From JBMOUD01 sp049319665 (GTDB lineage: Bacteria > Pseudomonadota > Gammaproteobacteria > Enterobacterales > Enterobacteriaceae): a stretch of 64,000 bases of DNA. The position numbers and the translations under genes were made by a program. The DNA is taken from contig NZ_JBMOUD010000014.1 in NCBI RefSeq assembly GCF_049319665.1, forward strand, positions 62,001 to 126,000, given 5' to 3'. Under the pieces are notes generated by a model. That model made no database searches, was not told the DNA's origin, and worked only from the letters and a program-made list of their open reading frames with translations. Positions 1 to 8,672 of the stretch are shown here, piece by piece. Positions within the stretch are counted from its first letter, which is position 1. Each line of letters begins with the position of its first letter.

Positions 1-174
1 TATTTATTATTCTGTAATATTTTATCCATATTTTGTATGTGGCTATGCCGATAAAGGCTCTTGCACTTAGTTTACAAAATCGTTTCAGCAATAAGAATAT
101 TCCCATATTCAATGGGTTTTAATGAAATGGTTTGCATCTGTAATCAAGCCATTAGGATAATTTATGACAAATAA

Positions 175-203
175 TTACAAACTAACAATTATCTTACTAT
201 AAT
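175..203 (+). promoter_or_regulatory. Sigma-70-type promoter candidate
   Basis: A perfect TATAAT at 198-203 lies 17 bp after TTACAA at 175-180. No coding region follows within 350 bases, but a hairpin and a T-tract do, which suggests a small RNA. Promoter-like matches are common in AT-rich DNA, so this is tentative. Confidence 0.4.
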
Positions 204-209
204 AATTCT

Positions 210-294
210 TCTGGATGAGGCATGTGCTCCATGTAAAACATGCTAACCTTAACCTGCCAAACCCACAGTACATCATGCCTGACGGGCTTTTTTG
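210..294 (+). ncRNA. Candidate small RNA, unidentified
   Basis: The segment begins about 7 nt after a TATAAT box. It contains the inverted repeat GCATGT (220-225) / ACATGC (238-243) and ends in a short GC stem (GCCT/GGGC, 277-287) followed by six T residues (288-293), as a Hfq-type small RNA would. I do not recognise a known enterobacterial small RNA. The terminator stem is only four base pairs. The rest of positions 1-570 shows no coding potential I trust. Confidence 0.28.
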
Positions 295-570
295 TATGTG
301 AAATAGAACTAAAATTAGGCAGTTTAAACTCTGTTTATGTAGTATTGAACTTTCGTAAATTTTAAGTAAAACTAGTCTTACCACATCTAAAATAGCGGTC
401 ACAGTGCGGCTCTACCTTGTAAAGCCCATGCGGTAGCTATATTTTTGGTAATTAAAGCCATAATGTTTTGATTCGAGGACTCTTTTAAAAAAGAAAATTC
501 AATCAATATGTTAATTCCGGCTTACTTATTACCTTCTGCATAATAAATAATATATTGGCAACGGAAAACC

Positions 571-1071
571 ATGATGAATATGCGAATCGTCTTATCCCTG
601 TTATTTGTATTAGCGGTATCTGGCTGTAAGGCACCGCCTAAGCCACAGATTACTGACGATACTATTGAAACTAGCCAGGTAAACGGTGTGACACTGACTC
701 ACCGTCATATTGTTCAACCACCAAAAGAATTTGAGCCTATCGGCGAGGATTACCGTGCACTTTATGGTGCATCTGTAATGAGCATTCCTGATTACAGCGG
801 TAAGGTTATTCGTCAACTTGAGACCGGACAAACTTATGTCGTGTTGGGGCAGGTAGAACATTTCTGGATGGCGCTGGCAACTGAAGACAATAAAGACGAA
901 TTGATCGGTTACGTACCACTTCGTGCCGTAGTCAAAAGCGCGCTTTATGACCAAACGATTCGTGCTGATAGACCGCGTCCGCGTGCTAAAAAGAAAGCAG
1001 ACTGTGTGTCGGTCGACCACAGTAGCAAAGCTTGTAAAAACGCTAACAGTGGCACTTGGATTATTAACTAA
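571..1071 (+). CDS. T6SS cluster SH3-domain lipoprotein
   Basis: A 166-residue predicted lipoprotein and the first gene of the T6SS operon. It has a short hydrophobic signal (residues 4-17) and a lipobox ending VSGC, so Cys19 would be lipidated. Residues about 60-125 look like a bacterial SH3 (SH3b) domain, with the pattern GASVMSIPDYSGKVIRQL and a turn of the form GYVPLRAV. The C-terminus is basic. Similar lipoproteins sit next to tssJ in some enterobacterial clusters; their role is not established, and peptidoglycan binding near the membrane complex is an inference. An alternative start lies one codon downstream (tandem ATG). A CGGA Shine-Dalgarno-like sequence precedes the start. Confidence 0.75.
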   Translation: MMNMRIVLSLLFVLAVSGCKAPPKPQITDDTIETSQVNGVTLTHRHIVQPPKEFEPIGEDYRALYGASVMSIPDYSGKVIRQLETGQTYVVLGQVEHFWMALATEDNKDELIGYVPLRAVVKSALYDQTIRADRPRPRAKKKADCVSVDHSSKACKNANSGTWIIN

Positions 1072-1095
1072 TCCCGCCTTAACGAGCGACATCGT

Positions 1096-1602
1096 ATGAA
1101 AAAAAACAATATATTACGGCAGGGAATGGCAGTGCTTTTCCTTGCCGCCTTAACCCTAATCGGTGGTTGTGTTTCGTCTTCACGCAGCGTTCCTTCCAAT
1201 TACAGCCTGAACTTTAAGGCCCATCCGCAAATAAACGACTCCGCACCGCTGAAAGTCAGGGTGCTGCTGTTGAAGTCGGACGCTGATTTTATGTCTGCCG
1301 ATTTCTACTCGTTGCAAAATAGTGCTCAAACCGTATTGGGTAATAATCTGCTCAATAGTGATGAGTTCTTCCTGATGCCTGGTCAGCTCAATAAAACCTT
1401 GAGCGGTCAGAGCGTTGAAGGCGCTCGTTATATTGGGATTATGGCGGAGTATCAATCTTTGGATGGCAAAAAGTGGCGCATTTCCTTGCCGCTTCCTGTG
1501 CCAAGCCAAAACAGCGTGTATAAATTCTGGAAATGGTCGTCGGACGAATTGCAAGCTAACATTTTTCTTGATGTGAATGGCGTTCGTGCCGTTAGCGAAT
1601 AA
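1096..1602 (+). CDS. tssJ: T6SS outer-membrane lipoprotein TssJ
   Basis: A 168-residue TssJ/VasD-family lipoprotein. TssJ anchors the TssLM membrane complex to the outer membrane by contacting the periplasmic end of TssM. A hydrophobic signal (about residues 12-24) ends in a lipobox IGGC with Cys25 as the lipidation site. The mature part has the family pattern: a beta-strand with LKVRVLLLKSDADFM (about 52-66), FYSLQ, and a LLNSDEFFLMPGQ segment. It starts 24 bases after the upstream lipoprotein and is followed by tssK, the usual J-K-L-M order. Identification is firm from sequence pattern plus position. Confidence 0.93.
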   Translation: MKKNNILRQGMAVLFLAALTLIGGCVSSSRSVPSNYSLNFKAHPQINDSAPLKVRVLLLKSDADFMSADFYSLQNSAQTVLGNNLLNSDEFFLMPGQLNKTLSGQSVEGARYIGIMAEYQSLDGKKWRISLPLPVPSQNSVYKFWKWSSDELQANIFLDVNGVRAVSE

Positions 1603-1611
1603 GGGATATCC

Positions 1612-1626
1612 AGGCGCATTGCGCCT
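1612..1626 (+). other. Short hairpin between tssJ and tssK
   Basis: AGGCGC, then a 3-nt loop, then GCGCCT. There is no T-tract, so it is unlikely to terminate. It could stabilise the mRNA or tune tssK translation, since it ends 14 bases before the tssK start. Confidence 0.4.
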
Positions 1627-1640
1627 TATGGGAAATCAGT

Positions 1641-2984
1641 ATGAACAAAGCAGAAAAGGTCGTCTGGACCGAAGGGATGTTCCTACGTCCGCACCATTTC
1701 CAACGTGCGGAAAGCCACCTGCAACACCATATTCGTGAATGGGGAAACCTGCAGCGGCCATATCTTTGGGGCTTTTTGGACCTGGAGTTTGATGAAGCGA
1801 TGCTACGTCAAGGTCGAGTTGCACTGAGCTACGCCAGCGGCCTGTTGCCGGATGGTACGCCGTTCTCTTTCCGCGATGCTCGCCACGGCCCTGCACCACT
1901 CGATATTCCCGATAACCTTTCCCATGAACGCGTCGTACTGGCCTTGCCATCGCGTCGTGGCGGCCGAGAAGAAGTTATTTTCAGCGAATCTGCTGACTCT
2001 TTGGCGCGTTATATCAGTTTTGAAGAAGAAATTGATGACGATAACGCCATCTCTGTTGGCGCGGCTGCCGTGCAGTTTGGCCGCCTGCGTTTGAAACTGA
2101 TGCTGGAAAGCGAACTGACTGCCGAATGGACGGCGATTGGCGTCGCGCAGGTTATTGAGAAACGCAACGATAAACAAGTGCGCCTCGATACCGCTTACAT
2201 TCCGCCGACGCTCAACGTCATTAATAACCTGACGTTGTACGGCATGCTCAATGATATGCAGGGTTTACTTTCTCAACGCAGTCAGCAAATTGGCCAGCGT
2301 TTAAAGCAGCCGGGCCGCTTTAATACTTCCGAGATGGTTGAGTTCATGCTGCTGGCGCTGATTAACCAGAATTTGGGGCATGTTACCCATCTGAAAAGCC
2401 TGCCGCTATTACATCCCGAATCGCTGTGGCGAGACTGGATAACCTTCGCCACACAATTGAGTACCTGGACGGCAGCACGCACGCCGGACGGTTCATTGCC
2501 TGTTTACGATCACGATAATTTGGCCGGATGTTTTGGCAAGCTGCTTTTGCTATTGCGCCAAGGTCTGTCATTGGTGATGGAAGAAAATGCAATCCAACTG
2601 CCGCTCACCGAGCGTTCTCATGGCCTGAATGTGGCAACGGTTCCAGAGAGCAATATGGTGCGCGAATTTGGCTTTGTACTGGCGGTGAAAGCCAGCATTC
2701 CGGGCGAAGCACTCAAAACCCACTTCCCGGCGCAGATGAAAATTGCTCCGGTCAGCAAGATTCGCGATCTGGTACAGCTGCAACTACCGGGCATCGTGTT
2801 ACGTGCCATGTCAGTCGCCCCGCCACAAATCCCATGGCATTCCGGCTATAGCTATTTCGAGTTGGAGAAGGGCAGCGAACTGTGGAAAGAAATGGAAAAG
2901 TCTGGCGCATTTGCTCTGCACCTTGCGGGCGAATTCCCAGGTCTTGATATGGAGTTTTGGGCCATCCGTAGCCCGACCGAATAA
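1641..2984 (+). CDS. tssK: T6SS baseplate subunit TssK
   Basis: A 447-residue TssK protein, the usual length for the family. TssK is the cytoplasmic trimer that links the TssEFG-VgrG baseplate to the TssJLM membrane complex. The N-terminus shows the typical pattern VVWTEGMFLRPHHFQ (residues 7-21), followed by the shoulder domain. The C-terminal head has WHSGYSYFEL and ends with FPGLDMEFWAIR. It lies between tssJ and tssL with short spacers, consistent with one operon. Confidence 0.96.
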   Translation: MNKAEKVVWTEGMFLRPHHFQRAESHLQHHIREWGNLQRPYLWGFLDLEFDEAMLRQGRVALSYASGLLPDGTPFSFRDARHGPAPLDIPDNLSHERVVLALPSRRGGREEVIFSESADSLARYISFEEEIDDDNAISVGAAAVQFGRLRLKLMLESELTAEWTAIGVAQVIEKRNDKQVRLDTAYIPPTLNVINNLTLYGMLNDMQGLLSQRSQQIGQRLKQPGRFNTSEMVEFMLLALINQNLGHVTHLKSLPLLHPESLWRDWITFATQLSTWTAARTPDGSLPVYDHDNLAGCFGKLLLLLRQGLSLVMEENAIQLPLTERSHGLNVATVPESNMVREFGFVLAVKASIPGEALKTHFPAQMKIAPVSKIRDLVQLQLPGIVLRAMSVAPPQIPWHSGYSYFELEKGSELWKEMEKSGAFALHLAGEFPGLDMEFWAIRSPTE

Positions 2985-3001
2985 CTCAACGAGCGCTGAA
3001 T

Positions 3002-4240
3002 ATGCAGGAACGACAATCCACTGGTAGCGATGCCATTTTTTCAGGTAGCAGCAGTAACAATCCGCTGGTAGCCGCGGCTAACCCGCTGCTTAATGCCATA
3101 CCGCAAATTCGTCATTCGGTATCCCATGACGATCAGGCAGGGCTACGTCAACGCCTGATCGACGAAATACGCCGTTTTGAGGTACGCAGCCAACAGGCGG
3201 GGCTGCCTTATGAAGTGATTGTCGGCGCTCGTTATTGTTTATGTACCGCGCTCGATGAGGCCGCTGCATTAACCCCGTGGGGCAGTCGCGGCGTCTGGTC
3301 CGGCAGTGGTCTATTGGTGACCTTCCATAATGAAACCTGGGGCGGGGAGAAATTCTTCCAACTCCTGGCGCGTTTATCGCAAAATCCGCGTGAACATATC
3401 AATTTGCTGGAGTTGATCAACTTCTGCCTGTTACTCGGTTTTGAAGGACGTTATCGCGTGCTGGATAACGGGCGCACACAAATTGACACCATCAAACAGC
3501 GTCTGTGGCAAATGATCCGCAGCGTGCGTGGCAGCTACCCGCCGCCGCTGTCGCCACATCCAGAAGATCAGCCGGTATTACGCAAACTCTGGCGTCCGTT
3601 GGTGCCGCTGTGGGCCTGTGTCGCATTGGCTGGTTTTATCGCTTGCCTGTTCTACATCACGCTTAACTGGCATCTGGGGGATAACACCAACGCGGTGATG
3701 GCCAAGATTTATCAAACACCGCTACCGGAAGCCAGTATTCAGCAGCCGGCGGTCAATCAGCCCGCGGTGCTTAACTTACGTACTTTCCTGCGCCCAGAAA
3801 TTCAGGCCGGTTTGATTGCCGTACGCGATGAGGCTGACCGCAGCGTGGTGACACTAAAAGGTGATGGCCTGTTTGCTTCAGCCTCTACCGTGGTTCGTGA
3901 CCGTTATGATCCGGTGATCAGCCGCATTGCTCAAGCAATGAACAATGTCAGCGGCAAGATTCTGGTCGTGGGTTATAGCGACAATGTGCCGATTCGCAGC
4001 GCGCGTTTCGCCTCAAACTATGAGCTCTCACTCGATCGCGCCCGCTCGGTACAGTCGATGTTGCAAAAGCATCTTTCTCAACCGCAACGGGCAAAAGCTG
4101 AAGGCCGTGGCGAGATGAACCCAATTGCACCGAACAACACCCCTGAGAACCGCGCCCGTAACCGCCGTGTGGAAATTACTCTGCTGGTGTCACCCGATAA
4201 CACGCTAGCCGAGCTGAACGGATTGCCGCAAGGAAATTAA
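3002..4240 (+). CDS. tssL: T6SS membrane protein TssL with OmpA-like domain
   Basis: A 412-residue TssL (DotU/IcmH) of the extended type. Residues about 1-185 form the cytoplasmic DotU domain, with YCLCTALDEAAALTPWG and the SLLVTFHNETWGGEKFF-like segment. One transmembrane helix follows at about 200-222, then a periplasmic OmpA/MotB-like peptidoglycan-binding domain (about 285-400), with GYSDN, NYELSLDRARSV and NRARNRRVEI. TssL pairs with TssM in the inner membrane. The fused peptidoglycan-binding domain does the job that a separate TagL-type protein does in other systems. Confidence 0.96.
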   Translation: MQERQSTGSDAIFSGSSSNNPLVAAANPLLNAIPQIRHSVSHDDQAGLRQRLIDEIRRFEVRSQQAGLPYEVIVGARYCLCTALDEAAALTPWGSRGVWSGSGLLVTFHNETWGGEKFFQLLARLSQNPREHINLLELINFCLLLGFEGRYRVLDNGRTQIDTIKQRLWQMIRSVRGSYPPPLSPHPEDQPVLRKLWRPLVPLWACVALAGFIACLFYITLNWHLGDNTNAVMAKIYQTPLPEASIQQPAVNQPAVLNLRTFLRPEIQAGLIAVRDEADRSVVTLKGDGLFASASTVVRDRYDPVISRIAQAMNNVSGKILVVGYSDNVPIRSARFASNYELSLDRARSVQSMLQKHLSQPQRAKAEGRGEMNPIAPNNTPENRARNRRVEITLLVSPDNTLAELNGLPQGN

Positions 4241-4243
4241 GGA

Positions 4244-7200
4244 ATGCTGACTCTTCTCATTTCAATTATTACCAACCGCATACTTTGGGGTTTCCTCGGG
4301 GTGACGGCGTTTTCCGCCGTGGTGTGGATGATTGGCCCACTGCTATCGATTGTCGATACCCGTCCGTTTGAATCGACACAAAACCGCGTCATCTGTATCG
4401 GGTTATTGTATTTGGTATGGATACACAGCCACGTTGTCCCACGTATTTATAACGCGTGGCTTAATCGTAAGCTGATGGACAACCTGAAAGAAAACGCCGG
4501 TGAAAACCCGAAAAAGCCGGGCGATCATCAACGTCTGAATAACGAGGATCAGATCCTCGCCGATCGCTTTGACGAGGCGGCGCAGATCCTTAAAAAAGCC
4601 CACTTTAGTAAATCTGGTCAGGCGGGTGCCCAGTGGTCGCAGCGCTTTAGCTCACAATATCTCTATCAGCTGCCGTGGTACGTGATTATCGGTGCACCAG
4701 GCTCGGGGAAAACAACCGCGCTGGTCAATTCCGGTTTGCAATTCCCGTTGGCCGATCGCTTCGGCAAGACTGCGCTACGTGGTATCGGTGGTACGCGTAA
4801 CTGCGACTGGTGGTTTACCAATGAAGCCGTGTTACTCGATACGGCAGGGCGCTATACCACGCAAGAGAGTCAGCAGGCGCAGGATGCCAGTGAATGGCTG
4901 CGTTTTGTCGGCTTACTAAGCAAGTACCGTCGTCGTCAGCCAATTAACGGCGTGATCATTACTGTCAGCGTCTCCGACTTGCTCACCCAATCGGCGGAAG
5001 CCTCGCAGCAGCAGGCGGTAAACCTGCGCCAACGTTTATCTGAACTGCATGAGCAACTGGGTATTCGTTTCCCGGTTTATGTGTTGGTCACTAAAGCGGA
5101 CTTGTTAAAAGGTTTCCGCGCTTACTTTGCTCGTTTTGACAAAGCTCAGCGCGATCAAATCTGGGGCTTTACCTTCCCATGGGAACAGTCTAAACACGCC
5201 GATTTTGACTTAATGGGCAGCTTCACCCAAGAGTTTGCTTTGCTGCAACAGCGACTTGATGCCGGCTTGGCCGATACTTTGCTGCAAGAGAGCGATGCCA
5301 AAGCGCGTGCCGAATGTTATCTCTTCCCGCAGGAGTTTGCGGCGCTGCGTCCGTTACTGGCCGATTATCTGAGCACGGTGTTTGCCCGTTCTAATTTTGA
5401 AACCGAATTCTCGCCGCGCGGTATCTACCTGGCCAGCGGTACGCAAGAAGGCTTGCCGTTTGACCGCGTGATGGGCGAATTGAACCGCGCCCTGTCATTA
5501 CCAGAAGGCAGTGACAGCGATAGCTGGGATTCAGTCAGTAAAGAAGCACCGATTCCAGGTGGCAAAGGCCAAAGCTTCTTTATTAAAAACTTGCTGCAAA
5601 ACGTGGTCTTCCAGGAAGCCGGAATTGCCGGACAAAACCGCTGGTGGGAACTGCGTAACCGGGCGGTAATTTGGTCTGGTTATGCCGTGCTGTTAGCGTT
5701 GCTGGTGATTTTGGGTGGGTTGTGGTTTGCCAGCTATGGCAATAACAAAAGCTATCTGCAAGATGTGCAGGCCAAAGTGCCGGGCGTTGAACAACAGAGC
5801 AAAGCCTTACAAGCCAACAACCAGCGCGATCTTTTCTCACAGCTACCGCTGTTGAATAGCCTGCTGGAATTACCAAAAAGTGAAGAGTTCGACGTTAATC
5901 ATCCACCGATCACCCGCCGTATGGGGCTATACCGCGGCTATGACGTCAGTGACGCTTCGCAATCGTTGTACCAAAAAGCGCTCGAACAGATGCTATTGCC
6001 TGAAGTGGCGATGCGTATTACCAACTGGCTGCGCAACGACAACGGCAGCGATGTGGAATACAGCTATGAAGCGCTAAAAGCCTATCAAATGCTGTATCAG
6101 CCGAAGCATTACGATGGCAAATTCTTACAGTCTTGGGTGATGCTCAATCTGGAACGTAACTTGCCGCAAAACGTCACCAAAGCGCAGTTACGCCAGTTAG
6201 AATGGCATTTAGCACAGTTGCTTGAGTCCAAAATTCAGACATCGCCGTATGCCAAAGATGATGCGTTGATTTCCCGCCAACAGGCACTGATCAACCAAAA
6301 GCCGCTATCAGCACGCGTTTACGGTCGCCTCAAACGCCTGCTGGAGAATGATGAAAACGTAAAACCGGTTTCGCTTGCCACGCTTGGCGGCCCGCAGAGT
6401 GAACTGGTGTTCTCGCGTAAAAGCGGCAAATCAATCGGTGATGGCGTGCCGGGGCTATTTACCCCGGACGGCTACTGGAAAAACTTTAACGGTCAAATAG
6501 ATAAGGTCACCGCGTCGCTGCACGACGATGATACCTGGGTGCTGGGTGCGAATACGGCGCAGGAAGACAAGCAGCAAACGGATAATGCCGTGCGCCAGCT
6601 CTACATGCGCGATTTTATCGGCCAATGGGATAGCTTCCTCAGCGATATCCAGCTGAATAACAGCGCCGATCTCTCCCAGCGTATTAACACGGCACGCTTG
6701 TTATCTGGCACGAATTCACCGCTGCGCCGCTTGGTACTGAATTTAAGTCAGGTGCTAACGTTATCTCGCGAAGCACCGGATGATGCCAGCAAGGCTAAAC
6801 CTAAGGATAACGGCAGTAGTTCGACCCAAACTTTAGAAGCGTTGTTTAGCAATAAAGATAATGGTCCAACCGCGGCGGCCGCGGTAGTACAGAGTCCAGA
6901 ACAAGTGGTGACCGACCACTATGCACCTATTATCGAGTTGGCTCAGCCGCTGGAAAAAGGTGGGAAAACCATCGTCTTTGATGATTTCCTTAAGCAGGTC
7001 GATGAGCTTTATCGTTATCTGACGGCCGTGCAAGATGCTGCTAATAGCGGAATGCCAGCGCCAAGCGGCGAAGCTATCAGCCGATTGCAGGCGAGCGCCG
7101 GACGCTTGCCGGGCGGTCTACAAACCATGTTTAGCAACATGGCAGTCGGTGCCAGCAGCGATACGCAGCGCCGGGATCTAGATAATGTGCGTAAACGAAT

Positions 7201-7870
7201 TAGCGTCGAAGTTGGCAGTTTCTGTCGTCAGGCTATTGCCGGTCGTTATCCGCTGGTACGTTCTGCCAGCAGCGAAGTCACCCCGGATGATTTGGCGCGC
7301 ATGTTTGCACCAGGTACCGGGCTGATGGATACCTTCTTCCGCGATAACCTGGCGAATAAAATCGATACCACTCAGGCCAGTTGGCGCTTTATGCCCGGTA
7401 TTGATGGCAAAACTTTACCGGGTAGTGAAGGGCTGCTGCGTCCGTTCCAGCAGGCGCAGTACATTCGTGATGCCTTTTTTGCCAACGGTGCAACGACCCC
7501 TTCTTTCCGCGTCACAGTGCGTACCGTGCAGATGGATAACAATATCCTGAATCTGACGTTGGACGTTGATGGGCAGCTGCTGCGCTATAGCCACGGCCCG
7601 CAGGCGGTACAGATGGTGAGTTGGCCGGGGCCGGGCGGTACCAGCCAGGTGCGCATGCAACTGGGGCTGACCAACGGTACAACGTCAACCTTGGTCACTA
7701 ATGGTGCCTGGGCACTGAACCGCTTCTTCGACAAAGCGCGTATTTCGCCGGGTAGCGGCAGTCTCAGTCGTCAGGCCACCTTTAGTGTTGATGGTCATCA
7801 AGTGACACTAGAGTTTACGCCAAACAGTATCCGTAACCCTTTCCAGTCTCCTGGCTTCTCATGCCCATAA
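4244..7870 (+). CDS. tssM: T6SS inner-membrane complex protein TssM (IcmF)
   Basis: A 1208-residue TssM. Two transmembrane segments lie near the N-terminus (about 10-34 and 48-64) and a third at about 475-497. The cytoplasmic NTPase-like domain carries a Walker A motif GAPGSGKTT (about 150-158) and a Walker B-like LLDTAGRY (about 197-204), followed by NxxD-type TKAD. The long periplasmic part (about 500-1208) reaches TssJ in known systems. The intact Walker A suggests nucleotide binding; not all TssM proteins need it. It starts three bases after tssL ends, so the two are likely translationally coupled. Confidence 0.97.
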   Translation: MLTLLISIITNRILWGFLGVTAFSAVVWMIGPLLSIVDTRPFESTQNRVICIGLLYLVWIHSHVVPRIYNAWLNRKLMDNLKENAGENPKKPGDHQRLNNEDQILADRFDEAAQILKKAHFSKSGQAGAQWSQRFSSQYLYQLPWYVIIGAPGSGKTTALVNSGLQFPLADRFGKTALRGIGGTRNCDWWFTNEAVLLDTAGRYTTQESQQAQDASEWLRFVGLLSKYRRRQPINGVIITVSVSDLLTQSAEASQQQAVNLRQRLSELHEQLGIRFPVYVLVTKADLLKGFRAYFARFDKAQRDQIWGFTFPWEQSKHADFDLMGSFTQEFALLQQRLDAGLADTLLQESDAKARAECYLFPQEFAALRPLLADYLSTVFARSNFETEFSPRGIYLASGTQEGLPFDRVMGELNRALSLPEGSDSDSWDSVSKEAPIPGGKGQSFFIKNLLQNVVFQEAGIAGQNRWWELRNRAVIWSGYAVLLALLVILGGLWFASYGNNKSYLQDVQAKVPGVEQQSKALQANNQRDLFSQLPLLNSLLELPKSEEFDVNHPPITRRMGLYRGYDVSDASQSLYQKALEQMLLPEVAMRITNWLRNDNGSDVEYSYEALKAYQMLYQPKHYDGKFLQSWVMLNLERNLPQNVTKAQLRQLEWHLAQLLESKIQTSPYAKDDALISRQQALINQKPLSARVYGRLKRLLENDENVKPVSLATLGGPQSELVFSRKSGKSIGDGVPGLFTPDGYWKNFNGQIDKVTASLHDDDTWVLGANTAQEDKQQTDNAVRQLYMRDFIGQWDSFLSDIQLNNSADLSQRINTARLLSGTNSPLRRLVLNLSQVLTLSREAPDDASKAKPKDNGSSSTQTLEALFSNKDNGPTAAAAVVQSPEQVVTDHYAPIIELAQPLEKGGKTIVFDDFLKQVDELYRYLTAVQDAANSGMPAPSGEAISRLQASAGRLPGGLQTMFSNMAVGASSDTQRRDLDNVRKRISVEVGSFCRQAIAGRYPLVRSASSEVTPDDLARMFAPGTGLMDTFFRDNLANKIDTTQASWRFMPGIDGKTLPGSEGLLRPFQQAQYIRDAFFANGATTPSFRVTVRTVQMDNNILNLTLDVDGQLLRYSHGPQAVQMVSWPGPGGTSQVRMQLGLTNGTTSTLVTNGAWALNRFFDKARISPGSGSLSRQATFSVDGHQVTLEFTPNSIRNPFQSPGFSCP

Positions 7871-7886
7871 CCGCAAGGACCTAAGC

Positions 7887-8612
7887 ATGACAACGACTCC
7901 TGTGACGAGCACGCCAGCGATTAGCTGGTATGGAAAATTACCCAGCGTTGGCGACTTTTTACAACGCCGCTTTCCTGAAGTCATCCAGCGCCAGTGGTCG
8001 CACTGGTTTCAGGTTGGCCTGCTGAATTGGCAAAAGGAGCAAGAGCGGGGCGTCTCTGGCCGCCAGTTTAGCAATGCGCCAGTGTGGAATTTTGTAGTAC
8101 CGCCAATGCTTGGTAGCCAGCAGGTTCAGATGGGCTGTCTGCTGCCGGGACGTGACAGCGTGGGCCGACAATATCCGGTATGTGCCTTGCTGGCCTTTAA
8201 TCCTGGACAGTGGTCGGTGCGTCAACTGGCACAAGCGGGAAATTGGTACGAACAACTGGGGCGTACATTGTTACACGCCGTGCGCAATGGCTTTTCTGCT
8301 GAGCAACTAGACCAAGCCTTGCTGGCTATCCCCGCGCCACCGCTGGCTCCGATTGAAACACGTTCAGAAATCCTTGATGTCATTGGTTATGACGGTGAGG
8401 GCAGCAGCACGTTGGGTTGGCAACAAGCAGCAGACTGTTTTGACCCACAGCGTCAGACCAGCTTCTGGTGGACCAATCGCAGCGATGGCTATCCGCTTTA
8501 TACCCATGTGCATAGCGGCAATTTTACCGGGCAACTTTTCTCTCTGCTGTTCGCTCCTGCTGGTGGAGCTCGACCGGGGCGACATGGGCTTTATCCGCCC
8601 ATGTTTGAGTAA
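7887..8612 (+). CDS. tagF: T6SS-associated regulator TagF
   Basis: A 241-residue TagF/ImpM-family protein. The N-terminal domain begins WYGKLPSVGDFLQRRFP, the family signature, with SWFQ-like and PVWNFVVPP segments following. In Pseudomonas and Agrobacterium systems TagF represses T6SS assembly post-translationally and acts with the PppA/PpkA/Fha pathway; those three partners are all present in this cluster, so the same control is likely. No PppA fusion is present here, unlike in some alphaproteobacteria. The end (RPGRHGLYPPMFE) matches the family. Confidence 0.92.
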   Translation: MTTTPVTSTPAISWYGKLPSVGDFLQRRFPEVIQRQWSHWFQVGLLNWQKEQERGVSGRQFSNAPVWNFVVPPMLGSQQVQMGCLLPGRDSVGRQYPVCALLAFNPGQWSVRQLAQAGNWYEQLGRTLLHAVRNGFSAEQLDQALLAIPAPPLAPIETRSEILDVIGYDGEGSSTLGWQQAADCFDPQRQTSFWWTNRSDGYPLYTHVHSGNFTGQLFSLLFAPAGGARPGRHGLYPPMFE

Positions 8613-8657
8613 GTAAGACGTTTCAATAAGTAAGACGTTTGAAAAAGCATGACGTTT
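8611..8657 (+). repeat. Three-copy 17-base tandem repeat, tagF-tssA spacer
   Basis: AAGTAAGACGTTT begins at 8611 and again at 8628, and a variant, AAGCATGACGTTT, begins at 8645. The period is exactly 17 bases. The array starts at the tagF stop codon and fills most of the 60-base gap before tssA. It probably arose by slippage. Confidence 0.8.
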
Positions 8658-8672
8658 AAATAGCAGGTACGC

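Noticed and set aside
175..402. 75-residue minus-strand ORF before the T6SS cluster
   Set aside because: It has no ribosome site, no recognisable domain and runs against the promoter and terminator-like signals on the other strand.
610..1554. Long minus-strand ORFs opposite the first two lipoprotein genes
   Set aside because: Shadow frames of genes with clear signal peptides and family patterns on the + strand.
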